This document shows positions 51,106-60,513 of a stretch of DNA of 64,000 nt, piece after piece. Source of the DNA: Niastella sp966212235 (GTDB lineage: Bacteria; Bacteroidota; Bacteroidia; Chitinophagales; Chitinophagaceae). How positions within the stretch are numbered: the stretch's first letter is position 1; each line of letters begins with the position of its first letter. The stretch is from the NCBI GenBank assembly GCA_966212235.1, contig CBIHPP010000005.1:434001-498000 (forward strand). Reading direction: 5' to 3'. The notes under the pieces were generated by a model. The model was given only the letters and a program-made list of their open reading frames with translations. It was not told where the DNA came from and ran no database searches. A program made the translations under genes and the position numbers.

Positions 51106-52233
51106 ATGAAAATTGTACATGTGGCGGAGGCTTTTGCGGGAGGGATCGTAGTCTTTGTAAAATCATTGGTTGAAAACCTGTCTGATGACGAGCATATTAT
51201 TGTTCATGGCGAAAGAGCACATGTAACAAGTTTTACTGATGTTAGAAAACAATTCGCCAGAACCAATGCCCGTTTTGTGCGCTGGCATTCAGCCCAACGG
51301 AGCATTTCTCTTAATAAAGATTTTGCTGCTTTTCTTGAATTATACCGCATTTTAAAACGACTGAAGAAACAACATCAGATCGATGCCGTTCACCTACATT
51401 CCTCAAAAAGTGGCTTTTTAGGAAGAATGGCATGTAAACTATTGGGAATCAATAATGTAATATATACTCCAAATGGGGCCCCATTCCTTGTTGGCACCAG
51501 TAAATTCTCTAATTATTTGTACAGACAACTGGAACGCGTGGGCTACGGCTTTGGCGGTCAGGTTGTTTGCTGCTCCCCTTCTGAACAGGCAGAATATGAA
51601 AATGTAGGCATTCGCGCGATTACCATCAACAATGGTATTACTTTCGACCGGGTTAAGGGCTCCGAACTGCAACCTGCCAACAAAAAGTTCTGTATTGTAA
51701 CCAGCGGACGCATTATCAATCAAAAAAACCCCACCTTATTTAACAATATCGCCCGCTATTTTGAAGAGTTTCAACAATTTGAGTTTATTTGGATAGGCGA
51801 CGGACCAGAAAGAGACCTATTAACTTCTTCTAATATAACTGTTACCGGCTGGCTGCCAGGAGAGGAAGTCGCCCGCTTAATTTCCTCAGCCAACGTGTAT
51901 ATGTCAACTGCCAACTTCGAAGGCTTGCCATATGCGGTACTGGAAGCGCTGGCGCTTCGAAAACCGGTTCTACTCACAGATAGCGTAGGAAACCGCGACC
52001 TCGTGAAATCTTGTTTAAACGGCGACCTGTTTAAACATCACGCAGAAGCAATTGTCAAATTGTTGCAATATTTTAACAATGGTAGTATGCTCAATATTAT
52101 GGGAGAATATTCTGCCATGCACGGTAAAGAATCATTTAATGTAAATCATACCTTTACCCGGTACAGGCATTTATACGGAGGAAATCATATTGAAAATGAT
52201 AGCTATTTAAAGCCGGCCCTTGTAAATGCTTAA
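51106..52233 (+). CDS. GT4-family glycosyltransferase
   Basis: I chose ATG 51106 (MKIVHVAEAFAGGIVVFVKS) over an in-frame start at 51079, because the first strand of the GT-B fold begins there. It has 375 aa, HLHSSKSGFLGRMACKLLG in the N-terminal lobe and the donor-binding ANFEGLPYAVLEALALRKPV with the E-x7-E pair. Probably a retaining sugar transferase of the same pathway. Confidence 0.85.
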   Translation: MKIVHVAEAFAGGIVVFVKSLVENLSDDEHIIVHGERAHVTSFTDVRKQFARTNARFVRWHSAQRSISLNKDFAAFLELYRILKRLKKQHQIDAVHLHSSKSGFLGRMACKLLGINNVIYTPNGAPFLVGTSKFSNYLYRQLERVGYGFGGQVVCCSPSEQAEYENVGIRAITINNGITFDRVKGSELQPANKKFCIVTSGRIINQKNPTLFNNIARYFEEFQQFEFIWIGDGPERDLLTSSNITVTGWLPGEEVARLISSANVYMSTANFEGLPYAVLEALALRKPVLLTDSVGNRDLVKSCLNGDLFKHHAEAIVKLLQYFNNGSMLNIMGEYSAMHGKESFNVNHTFTRYRHLYGGNHIENDSYLKPALVNA

Positions 52234-52248
52234 TTAAACGTATTCACC

Positions 52249-52605
52249 ATGGAGAAGCAACTCAACGGGGTCATTAGCCATGATTTGATCAGGCAGGGTC
52301 TCGATCAGATAAGAACTTATATAGACAATGAGCTGGCCGAGAAAAAAGAAACCATAAAAGAGCAGGCTACAGAAATAGAAGAATTAAAGAAAGTATTGCA
52401 GCAGAAAGATACTGCTATCAGTATGTTTGAAGCCAATACCCGCGAATTTCAGCAAACGGCTGAAGGTAACAGGCAATTGATCAATAAATTATTGGGCGAT
52501 ATCAGCCGGTTGCAGAATGATATTGATTGGTATAAAAGGACTTATGAAAAAAGGAGTTTGCTGGGAGTTTTGAGACAAAAGCTGGCAGGCAAAAAACAAA
52601 AATAG
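52249..52605 (+). CDS. short coiled-coil protein in the polysaccharide locus
   Basis: A 118-aa helical protein with long heptad runs (KKETIKEQATEIEELKKVLQ). Similar coiled coils occur between domains of the large glycosyltransferase downstream, so it may be a scaffold or a detached linker. It lies 15 bp after the GT4 gene. Confidence 0.6.
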   Translation: MEKQLNGVISHDLIRQGLDQIRTYIDNELAEKKETIKEQATEIEELKKVLQQKDTAISMFEANTREFQQTAEGNRQLINKLLGDISRLQNDIDWYKRTYEKRSLLGVLRQKLAGKKQK

Positions 52606-52869
52606 AAATACGTTTCTTCCTCAAATAAATCGAAGCCCTTATAAAACATTATTTACCAATTACCTTAATCACATTCCTAATGTACCAATTTAACCAAAGC
52701 CGGGCAAGCCTTTATCAGGGCATAGCTCATATCCCTATCAATACGATTGCTGGCACGAATATTTCGTCAAATTAAAAATTGAAGGCTTTTAACTATTAGT
52801 ATACCTCTCACAAACCCAAAACCATAAGTAGCATTCTATCCTGGATTAACTGCTACAAATAAATTTCGT

Positions 52870-55800
52870 ATGCTGCAATTTACGGGGGAAAGATTTATCC
52901 CATCCAAAGAACTAATCAACGATGAAATAGGCTTTGAGCATTTGCATCGCTATCATGCCATTATACCATTTATTCAAAATAAATCTGTTCTGGACATTGC
53001 CTGTGGGGAAGGATATGGCGCTGCTTTGATAGGAAAATATGCACAAAAAGTATATGGAGTAGACATTGACGAAGCCTGTATAAATTGGGCAATAGAGCAC
53101 TATGGTCCTACAAACAATAAGCTCGATTTTAAAAAAGGTTCTGCTGACCGCATTCCGCTTGCCGATAATACGGTAGATGTGGTCATCTCTTTTGAAACCA
53201 TTGAACATGTTGATGCCACCATACAGCAAGTTTTTATGGCTGAGGTCAAAAGAGTTTTAAAACCAGACGGCATACTTATTATCTCCACGCCGAATACAGT
53301 CAATTATTCAGCCAGGTACGAGCATCACAATGAATTTCACGAAAAAGAATTTCAAAAAGAGGAGTTCCATGAATTTTTGAAAGGTCATTTTAATTACGCA
53401 TATCACTTTGAGCAGGGGTATGAAATTGTAAGTACAATATCCGGTACTGATTTAAAAAACATAAAAGAACTGCGGGTATATGACTGGGAACGGGATACCA
53501 AGAATGTGAATCGAAAATACCTGATCAGTATCGCCAGCAATAAAGAAGTACCTGACAGCAATCGCCTGTCTTCCGTCATTTTGCAGGTAGATAAGGATTT
53601 TATGCAGTTGATCGACTATATCTATTTCCTGCAGAAACAGGAATCCCAGTTATTGCAGGAAAAAGAACAATTGTTGCAGGGGAATGAACAATCATTACAG
53701 GGAAATGAACAATCATTACAGGGAAAAGAACTATTACAACAGGCTATCCAGCAACTGGAACAAGTTATTCAACAACAGGAAAAAAAGAACAATCAGCTTT
53801 CCGCCGCTTTAACCGACAAAGAAACTATTATAGCAGAACAAAACTACAAACTCGCCACAAAGCAACAACAGGTTGATCAACTTAATGGAAGGCTTTCAGA
53901 AATCTTCTCTTCGGATGGCTGGAGATTGCTAGCCATATATTACCGGTTAAAAGGAAAGCTGCTGCCCGAAAATTCAAAAAGATATAAGAATTTAAAAAAG
54001 CTGGTCAATAAGATCAGGAACAAAAAAAGCGATGATTTCATAATTTCTGATTTTACGCCCCCCAAGCAAATTGAAGTAGAAGAAATAACCTCCTTTGATA
54101 CTATAGAATTCCCGGTTTATGAACAACCCAAAGTGTCCATCATAATCCCTGCTTACAATGGCTGGAGCATGAATTATAGTTGCCTTCATTCAATCTTCAA
54201 CCACACAATGGGGGTCAGCTATGAAATCATTTTTGCGGATGACAATTCTACAGATGAATCAGCAAATATCAAAGACTATATAAAAAATATAATTGTAGTC
54301 CGGAATAAAGAAAACCTGGGTTTTTTAAAGAACTGCAATCACGCCGTTTCATTTGCCCAGGGCGAATACATTCATTTTCTAAATAACGACACCAGGGTAA
54401 CTGACGGCTGGTTAACTTCTTTGGTTGACTTAATGGATAAAGATCCGAACATTGGTCTTGCAGGATCCAAACTGGTATATCCCAACGGCCTTTTACAGGA
54501 AGCGGGTGGCATTATATGGAATGACGCCTCAGGATGGAACTTTGGGCACAAACAAAATCCAGAAAGCCCTGAATACAATTACGTAAAAGAAGTGGATTAC
54601 ATTTCCGGCGCCAGTATTTTGGTCAGAAAATCATGCTGGGAAAAACTGGGCGGTTTTGATGAACGGTATGTGCCGGCCTATTATGAAGATACTGACCTTG
54701 CCTTTGCGATCAGGAATTTAAACATGAAGGTCGTTTATCAGCCATTGTCGGTTGTTGTACATTATGAAGGTTTTTCCCATGGATCTGACCATAATGAAAA
54801 TACCGGGTTAACAAATATCAAGTCTTACCAGCAATTGAATAAATCCAAGTTCTATGAAAAATGGAGCAACGTTTTAATAAATAAACCCGACAATGCCATT
54901 AACGTATTCTGGGCGCGGGACAATTCCTATAACAAGAAAACAATTGTTATTATAGATCATTATGTACCCCATTTTGATAAAGATGCAGGTTCAAGATTAA
55001 CATTCAGGATGCTGAGCTTGCTGGTGAAACTTGGCTACAATGTTAAATTTATAGGCGACAACTTTTACAAGCATGAGCCTTATACCACTGTGCTACAGCA
55101 GATGGGCATTGAAGTACTCTATGGACCATGGTACAGGGATAACTGGAAATCATGGATTGCGGATAATGAAAAGTATATTGATTTCTTTTTTGTTCATCGC
55201 CCACATATAGCCACAAAGTATATTGATGCAATTCGCTCTATCACTAATTCAAAAATTGTATACTTTGGGCATGATTTACATTATTTACGGGAGCTCAGGC
55301 AATATGAAATTGAAAAAGATCCTCAGTTGCTTAAATCATCAGAGAAATGGAAAAAAATAGAAACTGAATTAGTTAAAAAATCGGATATAGCGCTAACATT
55401 GAGCATTGATGAAAAAAATATACTCGAAAGAGATACCCAAAGTGACAGGATTCACATCCTGCCCGCCTATTATTATACACGCTTTAACGATCCCATTCCC
55501 GATTTCTCCGACCGGAACAATCTATTGTTTGTTGGCGGATTCTCCCATGAACCCAATGAGGATGGTGTAATCTGGTTTGCCAACCAAGTACTCCCTTTAA
55601 TTCAACAAACGATACCCGATATAAAGCTTCTTATTGTCGGTTCAAATCCTCCGGAGACAATAAAGAACCTGGCATCCCCCAACAAACAGGTGCTGGGCTA
55701 TGTAACAGAAGAAGAACTGCAAAAATTATATGACCATAGTAAAGTGGTTGTTATCCCATTAAGATATGGTGCCGGGGTTAAAGGAAAAACAATCGAAGCT

Positions 55801-56031
55801 TTACACCATGCCGTTCCATTTGTAACTACAAGTATTGGGATCGAAGGCATGGAAAACATCGACGAAGTAACCCAGGGATATAATAGGCCGGATGACTTTG
55901 CAAACGCCGTCATTGACTTGTATAACAATAACGCTATGTTGGTAAGCCAGAGTAAAAAAGGGGTTGACTACGCAAACAAATATTTATCAGAAGAAAGGAC
56001 CAGGCAGCTTTTTTTAAATATTTTTTCGTGA
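52870..56031 (+). CDS. trimodular methyltransferase - GT2 - GT4 glycan-assembly protein
   Basis: A 1,053-aa protein with three enzymatic modules. First, a SAM methyltransferase (about 1-205) with VLDIACGEGYGAALIG. Next, a Gln/Glu-rich coiled coil (about 245-345) containing 7-residue repeats (GNEQSLQ). Then a GT2 domain (about 418-660) with VSIIIPAYNGWS, IIFADDNSTDES and YYEDTDLAFAIR. The GT-B domain (about 690-1053) has PDFSDRNNLLFVGGFSHEPN and VVVIPLRYGAGVKGKTIEAL. Fused methyltransferase and transferase modules typically build and cap O-antigen-like chains, with the coiled coil setting chain length. That role is inferred from analogous systems. Confidence 0.85.
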   Translation: MLQFTGERFIPSKELINDEIGFEHLHRYHAIIPFIQNKSVLDIACGEGYGAALIGKYAQKVYGVDIDEACINWAIEHYGPTNNKLDFKKGSADRIPLADNTVDVVISFETIEHVDATIQQVFMAEVKRVLKPDGILIISTPNTVNYSARYEHHNEFHEKEFQKEEFHEFLKGHFNYAYHFEQGYEIVSTISGTDLKNIKELRVYDWERDTKNVNRKYLISIASNKEVPDSNRLSSVILQVDKDFMQLIDYIYFLQKQESQLLQEKEQLLQGNEQSLQGNEQSLQGKELLQQAIQQLEQVIQQQEKKNNQLSAALTDKETIIAEQNYKLATKQQQVDQLNGRLSEIFSSDGWRLLAIYYRLKGKLLPENSKRYKNLKKLVNKIRNKKSDDFIISDFTPPKQIEVEEITSFDTIEFPVYEQPKVSIIIPAYNGWSMNYSCLHSIFNHTMGVSYEIIFADDNSTDESANIKDYIKNIIVVRNKENLGFLKNCNHAVSFAQGEYIHFLNNDTRVTDGWLTSLVDLMDKDPNIGLAGSKLVYPNGLLQEAGGIIWNDASGWNFGHKQNPESPEYNYVKEVDYISGASILVRKSCWEKLGGFDERYVPAYYEDTDLAFAIRNLNMKVVYQPLSVVVHYEGFSHGSDHNENTGLTNIKSYQQLNKSKFYEKWSNVLINKPDNAINVFWARDNSYNKKTIVIIDHYVPHFDKDAGSRLTFRMLSLLVKLGYNVKFIGDNFYKHEPYTTVLQQMGIEVLYGPWYRDNWKSWIADNEKYIDFFFVHRPHIATKYIDAIRSITNSKIVYFGHDLHYLRELRQYEIEKDPQLLKSSEKWKKIETELVKKSDIALTLSIDEKNILERDTQSDRIHILPAYYYTRFNDPIPDFSDRNNLLFVGGFSHEPNEDGVIWFANQVLPLIQQTIPDIKLLIVGSNPPETIKNLASPNKQVLGYVTEEELQKLYDHSKVVVIPLRYGAGVKGKTIEALHHAVPFVTTSIGIEGMENIDEVTQGYNRPDDFANAVIDLYNNNAMLVSQSKKGVDYANKYLSEERTRQLFLNIFS
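53659..53743 (+). repeat. 21-bp tandem repeats encoding GNEQSLQ
   Basis: Two nearly identical 21-bp units (GGGAATGAACAATCATTACA, then G) with diverged units on both sides code for seven-residue heptads in the coiled coil. Unit-number changes would alter coiled-coil length. Confidence 0.8.
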
Positions 56032-56110
56032 TCTGAGAATTAGCCGGCAGGCAATCCAAAGAAATCGTGATACCTTAATCTAAAATTTAGTTTTTTACAA
56101 CATACATATA

Positions 56111-56866
56111 ATGTTAAGCGAGAAAAGAAATAACGTAAGAGACAGATTAATCAAGATGTATAAACAAGCCAACGCAGGCCATGTTGGGTGTTCATTATCC
56201 TGTCTTGAAATGGCGGTATTCATAAAGTTTGACCTTATGACAGCTACCGATGAGCTTATTTTATCAAAAGGGCACGCAGCCGCCTTATTATACAGCATTT
56301 TGGCAGAGGATGGTACCATTTCAGCGGCGGAAATAGAAACATTCTATAAGAACGGGACTCACTTATCGGCTCACCCGCCGGTAAACAAAATCAAGGGAAT
56401 TCCATTTGCAACAGGCAGTTTAGGACATGGATTATCCATTGCCGCCGGCTTAGGTCTTGCGAATAAATTAAAAAAGAATAACAAAAAAATATATTGTATC
56501 ACTTCCGATGGTGAGCTAAACGAAGGCAGTACCTGGGAAGCGGCGCTGTTTATGGCGCATCATAATTTAAACAATGTAGTCTGGTTCATTGACAGAAATT
56601 ACATACAGGGGTTTGGCAGAACAGAAGACACGATGAAACTGGAACCGCTGGATAAAAAACTGGAGAGCTTTGGATTCAACGTAGTTATGGCCGATGGCCA
56701 TAATTTCGAATCTTTGCAAAGCGCTACTTCGGCATTAAGCCAGCAAAAGCCCACTGCTATCATTTGTAAAACAATTAAAGGGAAGGATCTGAAATTAGAG
56801 GATACGGTAGACTGCCATTATTTGCCATTAACCGAAGAGGACTACCTTAAACTTACAACCCAATAA
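56111..56866 (+). CDS. transketolase-like protein, N-terminal (TPP-binding) subunit
   Basis: A 251-aa protein corresponding to the first third of transketolase: HVGCSLSCLEMAVFIKF, LSKGHAAALLYSIL, GSLGHGLSIAAG and the TPP/Mg motif SDGELNEGSTWEAAL then N. With the next gene it forms a split transketolase, which transfers ketol units. Inside a polysaccharide locus it probably makes an unusual sugar or a branched-chain precursor rather than serving central metabolism. Confidence 0.88.
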   Translation: MLSEKRNNVRDRLIKMYKQANAGHVGCSLSCLEMAVFIKFDLMTATDELILSKGHAAALLYSILAEDGTISAAEIETFYKNGTHLSAHPPVNKIKGIPFATGSLGHGLSIAAGLGLANKLKKNNKKIYCITSDGELNEGSTWEAALFMAHHNLNNVVWFIDRNYIQGFGRTEDTMKLEPLDKKLESFGFNVVMADGHNFESLQSATSALSQQKPTAIICKTIKGKDLKLEDTVDCHYLPLTEEDYLKLTTQ

Positions 56867-56867
56867 G

Positions 56868-57794
56868 ATGAGAAAAGAATTTGCAGAAGCAGTAATACAA
56901 GTATCAAAAGCAAATGATAAGATCGTCTTTCTTACCGGCGACCTTGGCTTTATGGCGCTGGAAGGTGTTAAAGACTTTTTAGGCGACCGGTTTATAAATG
57001 CCGGCGTTGCAGAACAAAATATGGTAACGATGGCCGCTTCTTTAGCCTATGAAGGTTTTATTCCCATTGTTTACAGCATTTCCCCGTTTATTACATTAAG
57101 GCCTTATGAGCAGCTCAGAAATGACGTTTGCTTACATAATTTACCGGTAAAGGTAGTTGCCAACGGTGGTGGATACGGTTACGGTATCATGGGCGGCACG
57201 CACCACAATATTGAAGACATTGGATCTATGCGCCTGCTGCCCAATATGAAAGTTTTTGTTCCATTTACAAAACAGGATGTATATGCTTCATTGGCAGAAA
57301 TGACCACTGATCCATCTCCGAATTATTTAAGGTTGAATTTAGCTTCCACACAAGAGCATATTCCTGCATTTTCCCAGTGGAGAAAAATAAAACAGGCAGA
57401 CGAAGGTTCGCCCAAGGCAATTGTTATCAGCACCGGAACCGTCACCGACAACCTGTTTAAGCTCCCCGGTTATTTGCTGAATGAGCTGGAGATCTGGATA
57501 CTTAGCCAGTTTCCGGTGTATAACCTTCCGGAGGAACTTTTGAACAGGATCGCCAGGGTAAAAAATGTAATTACCCTGGAAGAACATCAGGGTCAATGTG
57601 GGTTACATGAAACACTGGCAAGCCTGTTATTAAAAAAATTGAAAACCCCCATCCAGTATAATACGCTTTTTGCTTCGGGCTACCCTAGTGGCAGGTATGG
57701 ATCGCAACAATGGCACCAGGAAGAAAATAACCTCGCTGGCAAAACCCTGGAAAATAAAATTGCAGAATTTTTAAGTTTTACGCATGCTGTTTAA
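56868..57794 (+). CDS. transketolase-like protein, C-terminal subunit
   Basis: A 308-aa partner of the preceding gene, one base after its stop. It carries the pyrimidine-binding domain (FLTGDLGFMALEGV, FINAGVAEQNMVTMAASLA with the catalytic Glu) and the C-terminal transketolase domain (ITLEEHQGQCGLHETLASLL). Its stop overlaps the start of the epimerase fusion gene by 11 bp. Confidence 0.88.
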   Translation: MRKEFAEAVIQVSKANDKIVFLTGDLGFMALEGVKDFLGDRFINAGVAEQNMVTMAASLAYEGFIPIVYSISPFITLRPYEQLRNDVCLHNLPVKVVANGGGYGYGIMGGTHHNIEDIGSMRLLPNMKVFVPFTKQDVYASLAEMTTDPSPNYLRLNLASTQEHIPAFSQWRKIKQADEGSPKAIVISTGTVTDNLFKLPGYLLNELEIWILSQFPVYNLPEELLNRIARVKNVITLEEHQGQCGLHETLASLLLKKLKTPIQYNTLFASGYPSGRYGSQQWHQEENNLAGKTLENKIAEFLSFTHAV

Positions 57795-59724
57795 TAAAAT
57801 AAAATCCGAAGTTCAAAAACTGGAAGGCCCTATTGTAATATTTGGGGCAGGCGGGTTCATCGGGAGTAATCTATTCAGACAAATATTACAACATAGAGAC
57901 GATGTGTATGCTATTACATCTAAAGAGCCATTCATCCCCTGGCGAATCGATGATTTAAAAGCAGATAGAATTATACATGCAGATATTACGGATCTCCATA
58001 GTTTAAACAGGCTTTTTAATCAACACCGGTTCAAAACTATTTTTGATCTGGCTGCTTATGGCGCCTATTCCAAACAAAACGACGTAAAACAAACTTATCA
58101 AACCAATATATTAGGATTACTTAATTTACTCGAAGTATCCTCTGCATACAATATAAAAGCCTTTGTGCATGCAGGTAGCTCTTCAGAGTATGGGTTGAAC
58201 TGTAAGGAGCCCCTTGAAAATGCAGAACCGATGCCTAACAGCCATTATGCTGTTACAAAAGTTGCTGCCGCCAATATGATAAAATATTACGGCACCATTT
58301 TACAATTCCCCATTGTTAATTTACGCTATTACTCTATTTATGGAGAATACGAAGAGCCAGATCGACTGATCCCCCAGATCATTGAAAAAGGCATTAAGAA
58401 AGAATATCCGCCACTTGTACAGCCCGATATCTCAAGGGATTTTGTATACATCGACGATGCCATTTACGCTACCCTGCTGTCGGCCAATGCCGATTTTGGT
58501 GTTATTGGCGGCCAATCCATTAATATTGCCTCTAATAAAAAAACCACCATCAGGGATGTGGCAAAAGTTGCCGGGGAAATTTTTGGTATCCCGGAAGAAC
58601 CTGTTTGGGGTGATTTTGCCAACAGAAAATGGGACTTGAAAGAATGGTATGGCAATGCGGGGTTTGCTAAAAAGGTATTGAACTGGGAAGCAACTACAGA
58701 ACTGAAAGAGGGATTAATTAAAACATACCAATGGCAGAAAGAATATTCAAAACCGCTGTATGCCAAAAAACTTTACCAGGACCAGGTCAAGCATAAGATA
58801 ACAGCCATAATCGCCTGTTACAAAGATGCACAGGCAATGCCAATCATGTACGAAAGGCTGGTTAAAACCTTTTATAAGATCAATGTTGATTATGAAATCA
58901 TTTTCGTTAATGATTGCAGCCCCGACAATACTTCAGAAGTATTACAGGGCCTCGTTCAGAAAGACAAACATGTAATTGGCATTGAGCACTCCCGGAATTT
59001 CGGATCACAAAGCGCTTTTATGAGCGGCATGGAAATATCAACCGGCGATGCCATCGTTTTGCTTGACGGCGACCTCCAGGATCCCCCGGAACTAATAGAA
59101 GACTTTTACAAAAAATGGCAGGAAGACTTTGATGTAGTATATGGGCAACGAGTAAGAAGAGAAGGCAATAAGCTACTGGTACGATTATACAAAGTATTTT
59201 ACCGGGTCTTCAGAAACATGGCGTATATACCTATGCCTTTGGATGCCGGTGACTTCTCCATGATGGACAGAAAAGTAGTAAACGAATTAATAAAACTTCC
59301 CGAAACCGACCAGTTTTTAAGAGGCTTAAGAGCCTGGGTAGGATTTAAGCAAGCAGGTGTGCCCTACGTTAGGCCCGAAAGAATGTTTGGCGTTACTACC
59401 AACAACTGGAGAAAAAATATAGGGTGGGCCCGAAAAGCCATCTTCTCGTTCAGCTATGTTCCTTTAGAGCTTTTAACGTATTTAGGCTGGGCGCTTACCA
59501 TTGTTTCGTTTTTAGCGATCATTATCCAGGTTATTTTATACTTCACCGGCTCTCCGGTACCGCATGGTATTACAACCATTATTGTACTAATATTATTTTT
59601 CGGCGGGTTGAATATGCTGGCAATATCTATTCTGGGTGAATACCAGGCTAAAATATTAGAAGAAGTAAAAAAGAGACCCAAGTTTATCAGACGACAAATA
59701 ATCAAATCACAACGAGATGCTTAA
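57784..59724 (+). CDS. NAD-dependent sugar epimerase fused to a GT2 membrane glycosyltransferase
   Basis: A 646-aa fusion. Residues 1-325 form an extended SDR: dinucleotide motif FGAGGFIGSN (about 20-29), Ser in AGSSSEYG and the catalytic HYAVTK. Residues 335-560 are a DPM1/ArnC-like GT2 (IIACYKDA, IIFVNDCSPDNTSEVL, LLDGDLQDPPELI), followed by two membrane helices (about 562-590 and 600-625). It probably makes a modified nucleotide sugar and passes it to a lipid carrier. Such fusions are rare but the frame is uninterrupted. Confidence 0.85.
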   Translation: MLFNKIKSEVQKLEGPIVIFGAGGFIGSNLFRQILQHRDDVYAITSKEPFIPWRIDDLKADRIIHADITDLHSLNRLFNQHRFKTIFDLAAYGAYSKQNDVKQTYQTNILGLLNLLEVSSAYNIKAFVHAGSSSEYGLNCKEPLENAEPMPNSHYAVTKVAAANMIKYYGTILQFPIVNLRYYSIYGEYEEPDRLIPQIIEKGIKKEYPPLVQPDISRDFVYIDDAIYATLLSANADFGVIGGQSINIASNKKTTIRDVAKVAGEIFGIPEEPVWGDFANRKWDLKEWYGNAGFAKKVLNWEATTELKEGLIKTYQWQKEYSKPLYAKKLYQDQVKHKITAIIACYKDAQAMPIMYERLVKTFYKINVDYEIIFVNDCSPDNTSEVLQGLVQKDKHVIGIEHSRNFGSQSAFMSGMEISTGDAIVLLDGDLQDPPELIEDFYKKWQEDFDVVYGQRVRREGNKLLVRLYKVFYRVFRNMAYIPMPLDAGDFSMMDRKVVNELIKLPETDQFLRGLRAWVGFKQAGVPYVRPERMFGVTTNNWRKNIGWARKAIFSFSYVPLELLTYLGWALTIVSFLAIIIQVILYFTGSPVPHGITTIIVLILFFGGLNMLAISILGEYQAKILEEVKKRPKFIRRQIIKSQRDA

Positions 59725-60433
59725 AAATCAAACTTCTGTCGTTGATGACAGAGGCTATAATCAGGGGTTTAAAGAAACCTATGCCCTTCTAAAAAGAATG
59801 GAAAGACGTGCAGATTGGATGATTGATGAAATGAGCGTGTCGCCTGGTAAAAAAGTGCTGGAAATTGGTTGCGGTACAGGTTATGTATCTTACTATATTG
59901 CCAGCAAAACACAGATGCACGTTACGGGAACAGATCTATGTAAGCCCTTTATAGAGCACGCAAAGGAAAAATATATACTTCCCAATCTGTTATACGACAC
60001 CCTTGATTTTAATAAAGCTGCTGATAATGTTAATGATAAATTCGACTATATTATAGGGAATGGCATATTACATCATCTGTATTATCACCTCGACGATGCG
60101 CTGATAGCCTTTAAGAAAATACTAACAGAACAAGGCAAGATAATATTCATGGAGCCTAATATTTATAATCCCTATGTAGCAGCCATTTTTAAGAACAAAA
60201 CACTTCGAAAATGGGCCCGGCTGGAACCGGATGAATTGGCTTTTTCCAAATCCTTTATCAGCGAAAAATTGCAAAACGCAAAATATACAAATATCCAGGT
60301 CACATATAAAGATTTCCTGTTACCCGGAATTCCTAAATGGCTGGTAGGCCCATCAATTGTAATTGGAAATATAGCAGAAAAGACCCCATTAAAATTTCTA
60401 AGTCAATCGATATTAATTAAAGCTATAAAGTAA
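59717..60433 (+). CDS. SAM-dependent methyltransferase
   Basis: A 238-aa class I methyltransferase: VLEIGCGTGYVSYYIA (SAM motif I, about 50-65), FDYIIGNGILHHLYYH and GKIIFMEPNIYNP. Its start overlaps the preceding stop by 8 bp. It probably methylates a sugar or lipid-linked intermediate of the locus. Confidence 0.85.
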   Translation: MLKNQTSVVDDRGYNQGFKETYALLKRMERRADWMIDEMSVSPGKKVLEIGCGTGYVSYYIASKTQMHVTGTDLCKPFIEHAKEKYILPNLLYDTLDFNKAADNVNDKFDYIIGNGILHHLYYHLDDALIAFKKILTEQGKIIFMEPNIYNPYVAAIFKNKTLRKWARLEPDELAFSKSFISEKLQNAKYTNIQVTYKDFLLPGIPKWLVGPSIVIGNIAEKTPLKFLSQSILIKAIK

Positions 60434-60513
60434 AGATCTTTAGCCGAGTTAATTGTCTCACTCCAAAACACTATCCTCCCGCCTTATTGAAACCAGAACT
60501 AAAATACAAACAG

